A stretch of DNA of 10,878 nucleotides from the NCBI GenBank assembly GCA_015489095.1, contig WFMN01000208.1, positions 1 through 10,878 on the forward strand, written 5' to 3'. The notes beneath the pieces were generated by a model that did not search any database, had not been told where the DNA came from, and saw only the letters and a list, made by a program, of their open reading frames with translations. The DNA comes from Mariprofundaceae bacterium (GTDB taxonomy: Bacteria > Pseudomonadota > Zetaproteobacteria > Mariprofundales > J009). The translations under genes were made by a program, and so were the position numbers. Below, piece by piece: positions 7,212-10,878 of the stretch; position 1 is the stretch's first letter, and every line of letters starts with the position of its first letter.

Positions 7212-8062
7212 TTGGCGGCTAAAGGTAGATGTTGTTGCCGCAACAGGGAAGCGGTAGCCAGCATTCCCGCGACATGGTCGGGGCTGCGGGCGAGGGTGTC
7301 GATGGCGTCATACCAGTAGCCATGCGCGGCGAAGAAGCGTGCGGGATCGCCATCCGGCCGCGCGGTGGGCAGGGGTTGGTAGAGGATGGTGCCGCTGCCG
7401 AAGAAGTCGCCGGAGCGTTCGACAGGGTCGAGGATGATGTTGATAAACCACTCATACTCCACCCCTTTTTCCAAGGTGACATGGTGTGTTGCGAGGTCGA
7501 TCACATAGTTTCCCGCCCCTGTGGGCGGGGTGATGGGAAAGCGGGCGACCGGATCGGCCACGCCGGGTTTGACCAAGGTGAACTCCAGCGGCGCGTTCCA
7601 CTTGCCGGAGATGAACCAGTAGAGCCTGGGCTGCGGGGAACTGGTCAACCCGGTGCGCCGCGGGGCGATAGCCACCAGCCGGGAGGGCACCGGCAGCAGT
7701 TCCTCCGCCTTGTCGGGCTTCGGCTGACCGCGCACCACACCGCGCACCGCACCGCGGGTGGCGCCCCTGACCACGCCGCGCGTTGCGCCACGGGTGACAC
7801 CGCGAACCACGCCGCGCACGGCACCACGCACCGCGCCGCGCACCGCCCCTCGGGTGGCGCCGCGCACCGCGCCGCGCGTGGTGGAGCCAGCCGCTTCCGC
7901 CAATCCCCCCTCCCTGCGGCGGATCTCATGACCGATGCCGGGGATATCGGGATCGTGGTAGGTGATGGCGGCCGGATCGTCTGCCGATTGCCCCGCTTCC
8001 TGTGCGGTGGCGGAGGAGGCGAGCAGGAGCAGGGCGGCGGTGAGCATGGGGGGGATACGCAT
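7181..8062 (-). CDS. Exported DUF928 protein with 13 tandem xxRG repeats
   Basis: 293-aa secreted or periplasmic protein. A signal peptide (1-20, hydrophobic LTAALLLLASSATA, likely cut before QE) is followed by a short acidic region, a basic low-complexity tract of 13 perfect tetrapeptides of the form [AVT]-[VT]-R-G (61-112), a charged Pro/Lys linker, then a globular domain (about 125-230). That domain matches my memory of DUF928: RLVAIAPRRTGLTSSPQPRLYWFISG (128-153), an EFTL strand, LEKGVEYEW (197-205) and a hydrophobic strand ending in DPVERSG. The C-terminus (235-293) is helical and looks TPR-like (GYWYDAIDTLA). The start is fixed by AAGGAGGT 5 nt upstream. It sits 17 bp after the CHAT gene; I associate DUF928 genes with CHAT/TPR genes, mainly in cyanobacteria. 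The molecular function of DUF928 is not known to me. Confidence 0.82.
   Translation of the reverse strand: MRIPPMLTAALLLLASSATAQEAGQSADDPAAITYHDPDIPGIGHEIRRREGGLAEAAGSTTRGAVRGATRGAVRGAVRGAVRGVVRGVTRGATRGVVRGATRGAVRGVVRGQPKPDKAEELLPVPSRLVAIAPRRTGLTSSPQPRLYWFISGKWNAPLEFTLVKPGVADPVARFPITPPTGAGNYVIDLATHHVTLEKGVEYEWFINIILDPVERSGDFFGSGTILYQPLPTARPDGDPARFFAAHGYWYDAIDTLARSPDHVAGMLATASLLRQQHLPLAAKWFSNQVNTP
7727..7882 (-). repeat. 13 x 12-bp in-frame tandem repeat (xxRG)
   Basis: 156 bp made of thirteen 12-bp units inside the DUF928 gene. Each encodes two small or beta-branched residues then Arg-Gly: 5 AVRG, 3 ATRG, 3 VVRG, 1 VTRG and 1 TTRG. Arg-Gly is invariant in all 13; first and second codon positions are well kept while third positions drift, so selection appears to act on the peptide. 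On the plus strand it reads as GC-rich alternations of accgcgccgcgc type. Confidence 0.95.
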
Positions 8063-8067
8063 GGAAT

Positions 8068-8075
8068 ACCTCCTT
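8068..8075 (-). promoter_or_regulatory. Strong Shine-Dalgarno of DUF928 gene
   Basis: On the minus strand AAGGAGGT lies 5 nt before the ATG at 8062, inside the 17-bp gap after the CHAT stop codon (8080-8082). It is the strongest ribosome binding site in the minus-strand block and settles the DUF928 start; independent initiation here may give higher expression than for the coupled neighbours. Confidence 0.8.
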
Positions 8076-8079
8076 CGGA

Positions 8080-10239
8080 CTATAGCCAGTTGCCGATCAG
8101 CAAAAACGGCCCCCAGTAGCCGGGGTGCCAGTACCGTTTCTGCTTGATCAGTTGGATCTGGGCCAGTTGCAGCGCGCGCGCCTTGGAGATGCCCGGGCGC
8201 TTGAGCTGCTTGTAGAAATTGGTGATGGTGAGCGCGGTCGCCTCGTCATCGACAAACCAGAGCGTGGCGATGGCGCTGCGCACGCCGGCCTGCACCGCCA
8301 CCCCCGCAAGGCCAAGGGCGGCGCGGTCATCGCCGAGCGCCGTCTGGCAGGCGCTCATGGTGAGCAGCTCCACCGGATGCTTGCGCTGTTTGTTGATCGA
8401 GAAGAGGTCGGCGAGCTTGTTCATGTTGAGCTTGCCGTCGTAGGTGAGCAGGAAGCTATCCTCGTTGCTGTGGGCGAAGACGCCGTGGGTGGCGAGGTGG
8501 ATTAGGCGGTACTCCTTGCCCTTGAGCGCCCGCTCCAGCGCCGGGATGGTGTAGGCCTGGTTCGCCAGCCGCTCGCCCCCCATGATCGATTGCACCGTTT
8601 TCATCTCCTGCTTGACGCTGGGCAGCGCCGAGAAGCCCTGCACCGCGTCGGAGAGTCCGGCCACCAGCGTGGTGCCGCTGGTTTTGACCATCGGTTGCGG
8701 GTCGGTGAGCGCAAGCCCGGGGGTGACCGCCAGCGGGTAGTGCTCGATCAGAAAGTGGTGGCCATCGTAGAGGGTGGAGAAGGGGATGGTGCGCAGCGCG
8801 CCGTCGGGGACGATCACCAGTTGGTTGACACGGCGGGCGGCGAGCAGCGGCTCCACCGGCTGGATGATCCAGCGGTAGAGGCGGGTCGCCTCGTGGAGGA
8901 ACTCGTAGCTGGTGCGGGTCTGCAGGTGACGGCGGAAATCGTAGGTGGTTCGGCGCAGTTGCTGCGCATCGACGGCGGCGTTGTAGAGCTTGATGGTGTC
9001 GCCGACGCTGACGATCACCGCCAGATGATCGTGCAGCACCACGGGATAGATGATGGCGGTGTAGGGATCGACATCCTCCAGCTTCATCTTGGCACCGGAG
9101 GCGGTGACGCAGGCGCTGTGGAAGAAGTTCTGCAGCTCGGCGGTCTTCAGCTCCTCCATCACATCGCGTGCCTCGCGCAGCAGGGTTTGGCGCTGCCGCT
9201 CGGAGGCGGCCTGCGGCACCTTGGCGAGGATGAGGGCGGCCAGTTCGCTATAGACCGGCTTGATTTGGCGGGCGAAGTAGTCGGCCTTGGCCATGCGGTG
9301 GCCGCCCAGCAGCATGCTACGGATCGGGGTCAGGGTGCCCACCGCCGCGCGGTAGGCGGTGAGCGCCTCCTGCTTCCGGTGAAGCGCTGTGAGGATACGA
9401 CCCAGCTGCCACTGCCAGCGGTAGCGCTGCTCCGGGGCGCGCTCTGGGGTGAAGAAGATCGCCTGCCGCGTCTGTTTGACCGCGGCGGCGAATCGGCGGT
9501 GGCGCTCGAGATAGTGGCCGAGCATGCCGTGGGTCATGGCGGTCAGTTCGGGGCGGTAGACGCTTTGGCTCTGGGCTAGGGCGTGCCGCAACAGCCGCTG
9601 TTGCAGGGCGTCCTCGCCCTTGGTGTCGGCGGCCAGGGTGGCGAGCGCCAGCGTGAGTTGAAGGGTGTCGGCGGTTGCCGGCAGTTGCCTGATCTCCTCC
9701 GCCAGTCGGGCGAGCTTGGCGGGCAGGGAGGGGTCGGGCTTGGATTGCAGGGCGTCAAGGCGGTAGAGGTTGATCTCGGTGGTGGCCCTCTGGATGACGG
9801 CGGCCGCCTCATGGTGGGGGGTGAGCAGGTCGATTCCCTCCTTGAAGGCGGCGGTCGCCTCCTCCTTTAGTCCGGCGGTGGCCATCAGGTTGCCGTAGTT
9901 GTTGAGCGATTTCGCCAGCAGCAGGTCGTCGTGCTGCTGGCGTGCCAACTCAACGCTGCGCGCCATCGCCTCGCCCGCCTGCTCCCACTGGTGTAACAAC
10001 TGGTAGAGGTCGCCGCGCATCCGCGCGATCACCACCATCTGCCGTGCCGTCGGATGGTTCGCGCGCGCCCCATCCAGCCTTGCCAGCGCTTGACGGTACA
10101 TGCCGCGCGCCTGCCAGCTTGCCGCCGTCGCGATCGCCTCTTGGACATCCGAGGGCGCGGCAAGCAGACCAGGAGGAAGCGCGGCGACGGCGAGCGCCAC
10201 CGCCACGATCATCGCGGGCAGGATGCGTGCCGGCTTCAC
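8080..10239 (-). CDS. Exported TPR-CHAT domain caspase-like protease
   Basis: 719-aa predicted cysteine peptidase of the CHAT family (clan CD, related to caspases and separase). With the GTG start at 10239 the protein begins MKPARILPAM and has a clean signal peptide (cut near residue 27-28), placing it in the periplasm or beyond. Residues about 30-305 are TPR-like helical repeats (clear units at about 111-139, 235-265 and 274-303). The CHAT domain spans about 360-719: VIVPDGALRTIPF (475-487), catalytic His585 in HLATHGVF, catalytic Cys631 in MSACQTALG, AGVRSAIATLW (651-661), and the closing WHPGYWGPFLLIG. GTG 10239 is preferred to the upstream ATG at 10344 because GGAG sits 8 nt before it, it overlaps the TpsB stop as GTGA (10236-10239), and the 35 extra residues would bury the signal peptide. 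The substrate is unknown. Both catalytic residues are intact, so it is probably active. Confidence 0.92.
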   Translation of the reverse strand: MKPARILPAMIVAVALAVAALPPGLLAAPSDVQEAIATAASWQARGMYRQALARLDGARANHPTARQMVVIARMRGDLYQLLHQWEQAGEAMARSVELARQQHDDLLLAKSLNNYGNLMATAGLKEEATAAFKEGIDLLTPHHEAAAVIQRATTEINLYRLDALQSKPDPSLPAKLARLAEEIRQLPATADTLQLTLALATLAADTKGEDALQQRLLRHALAQSQSVYRPELTAMTHGMLGHYLERHRRFAAAVKQTRQAIFFTPERAPEQRYRWQWQLGRILTALHRKQEALTAYRAAVGTLTPIRSMLLGGHRMAKADYFARQIKPVYSELAALILAKVPQAASERQRQTLLREARDVMEELKTAELQNFFHSACVTASGAKMKLEDVDPYTAIIYPVVLHDHLAVIVSVGDTIKLYNAAVDAQQLRRTTYDFRRHLQTRTSYEFLHEATRLYRWIIQPVEPLLAARRVNQLVIVPDGALRTIPFSTLYDGHHFLIEHYPLAVTPGLALTDPQPMVKTSGTTLVAGLSDAVQGFSALPSVKQEMKTVQSIMGGERLANQAYTIPALERALKGKEYRLIHLATHGVFAHSNEDSFLLTYDGKLNMNKLADLFSINKQRKHPVELLTMSACQTALGDDRAALGLAGVAVQAGVRSAIATLWFVDDEATALTITNFYKQLKRPGISKARALQLAQIQLIKQKRYWHPGYWGPFLLIGNWL

Positions 10240-10878
10240 AAGGAGAGCTCCGAGATGAAGTGGACGCCGTTGTCCTGCAGGTCGTACTTGCCGGGGGAGT
10301 CCACCTTTTTCAGCCCCTTCGCCCCGTCGATCTGGATGAACCACGCGGGGTTGACCTGCCAGTGGAGGCTGACGCCGACGCTCGCGATTTGGCGCACCGA
10401 AGGGCCTGCCACCTTTCCTGACGGGTTGTTTGTCTTGCCGGTGGCGCTACCCACCTTCTGGTTCCAGATCTGCCCGTAATCGACAAACGGTTGCAGGGTG
10501 ACGGCGCCATCCTCGGCGCGCTTGCTCAGCTGCGGGATGCGGGCGTGGCCGACGGGGATGCGCCAGCCGATGCCCGCCACCACGCCGCCGTCGGCGGTGA
10601 GCAGGTTCTCGCGGTAGCCGCGCACCGTCTGCCGGCCGCCGAGGACGAACTTTTCGGTCACCGGCAGGTTGTCATTGCTCAGGCGGAGATCGGTGCGCCA
10701 CACCAGTTGCCCCCAATCGTCGCTGATGCGCTCGATCCACTGAAACTGCCCCAGCCAGGTGAGAAAGGCGCCGTCGGGGGCGACGCGCTTGTCGCGGCGC
10801 AGGCCGATGCCGAAGGTGGAGCGGGCGGCAATCACCCGCCGATTGCGCTTTTCGGTCCACGACTGGTAGAGGTGGAGC
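10236..10878 (-). CDS. TpsB/ShlB-FhaC family outer-membrane secretion pore, C-terminal part
   Basis: C-terminal 213 residues of an Omp85/TpsB-superfamily beta-barrel; the frame stays open through the right edge, so the POTRA domains and first barrel strands lie outside. It shows alternating amphipathic strands (LVWRTDLRLS, GGVVAGIGWRIPV, LQPFVDYGQIW) and the diagnostic GGRQTVRGYREN segment, whose VRGY (codons 10614-10625) is the conserved L6-loop motif that enters the barrel in TpsB and BamA proteins. The final strand ends in ISELSL, with Leu in place of the usual aromatic last residue. TpsB proteins normally export one large exoprotein with an N-terminal TPS domain; none is encoded in the window. 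The stop overlaps the CHAT start by 4 bp, so the two are translationally coupled. A GTG at 10835 is internal, not the start. Confidence 0.9.
   Translation of the reverse strand, partial: LHLYQSWTEKRNRRVIAARSTFGIGLRRDKRVAPDGAFLTWLGQFQWIERISDDWGQLVWRTDLRLSNDNLPVTEKFVLGGRQTVRGYRENLLTADGGVVAGIGWRIPVGHARIPQLSKRAEDGAVTLQPFVDYGQIWNQKVGSATGKTNNPSGKVAGPSVRQIASVGVSLHWQVNPAWFIQIDGAKGLKKVDSPGKYDLQDNGVHFISELSL

Noticed and set aside
7727..7882. CRISPR-like or non-coding satellite interpretation of the 12-bp repeats
   Set aside because: Units are contiguous with no spacers, stay in frame, and encode an invariant Arg-Gly pattern within a signal-peptide-bearing protein.
8590..9579. 329-codon open frame on the plus strand
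   Set aside because: Antisense to the CHAT gene, with His/Gly/Leu-rich composition typical of a GC-rich shadow frame and no supported start.
10240..10344. 35-residue N-terminal extension of the CHAT protein from ATG 10344
   Set aside because: It overlaps the TpsB coding region by over 100 bp, is basic low-complexity sequence, and would place the signal peptide internally; the GTG at 10239 has a ribosome binding site and GTGA coupling.

Overview
GC-rich bacterial DNA holding eight protein-coding genes in two convergent blocks, with almost no intergenic space and no RNA gene, insertion sequence, CRISPR array or prophage that I can see. Outer-membrane secretion and lipoprotein genes indicate a Gram-negative, probably proteobacterial host. 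The CHAT/DUF928/TpsB gene set is one I associate mainly with cyanobacteria and some aquatic proteobacteria. The window does not allow a firmer taxonomic call.

Plus-strand block (1-3263), housekeeping: the 3' nine-tenths or so of valS (valyl-tRNA synthetase, N-terminus cut off by the window edge), a small TerB-like helical protein (2467-2910), and a 113-aa protein with two TFIIB-type zinc ribbons (2922-3263). A possible promoter with an exact TTGACA overlaps the valS stop codon. The last two genes are tightly coupled, the second ribosome binding site overlapping the first gene's stop.

Minus-strand block (10878 down to 3256), accessory: five genes read in one direction with junctions of -4, +17, -31 and -4 bp, so very probably one operon whose promoter lies beyond the right edge. 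In transcription order: (1) the C-terminal part of a TpsB/ShlB-FhaC-type outer-membrane secretion pore with its VRGY motif; (2) an exported TPR-CHAT caspase-like protease with intact His and Cys; (3) an exported DUF928 protein with 13 perfect tandem xxRG tetrapeptides; (4) a 765-aa fusion of an N-terminal membrane anchor, a type I periplasmic binding-protein domain (LIVBP/Peripla_BP_6-like) and a complete cysteine-free pentameric ligand-gated ion channel; (5) an OppA-like lipoprotein that keeps the aspartate binding the peptide N-terminus in OppA, with no ABC permease or ATPase beside it.

Every product of the minus-strand block is predicted to act in or across the envelope: an outer-membrane pore, a periplasmic or surface protease with an Arg-Gly-rich partner, a peptide binder, and an inner-membrane channel gated by a clamshell receptor. 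A reasonable hypothesis is a chemosensory or proteolysis-linked ion-signalling system. The shared operon is seen in the sequence. The functional link is inference. This block is the most interesting part of the window.
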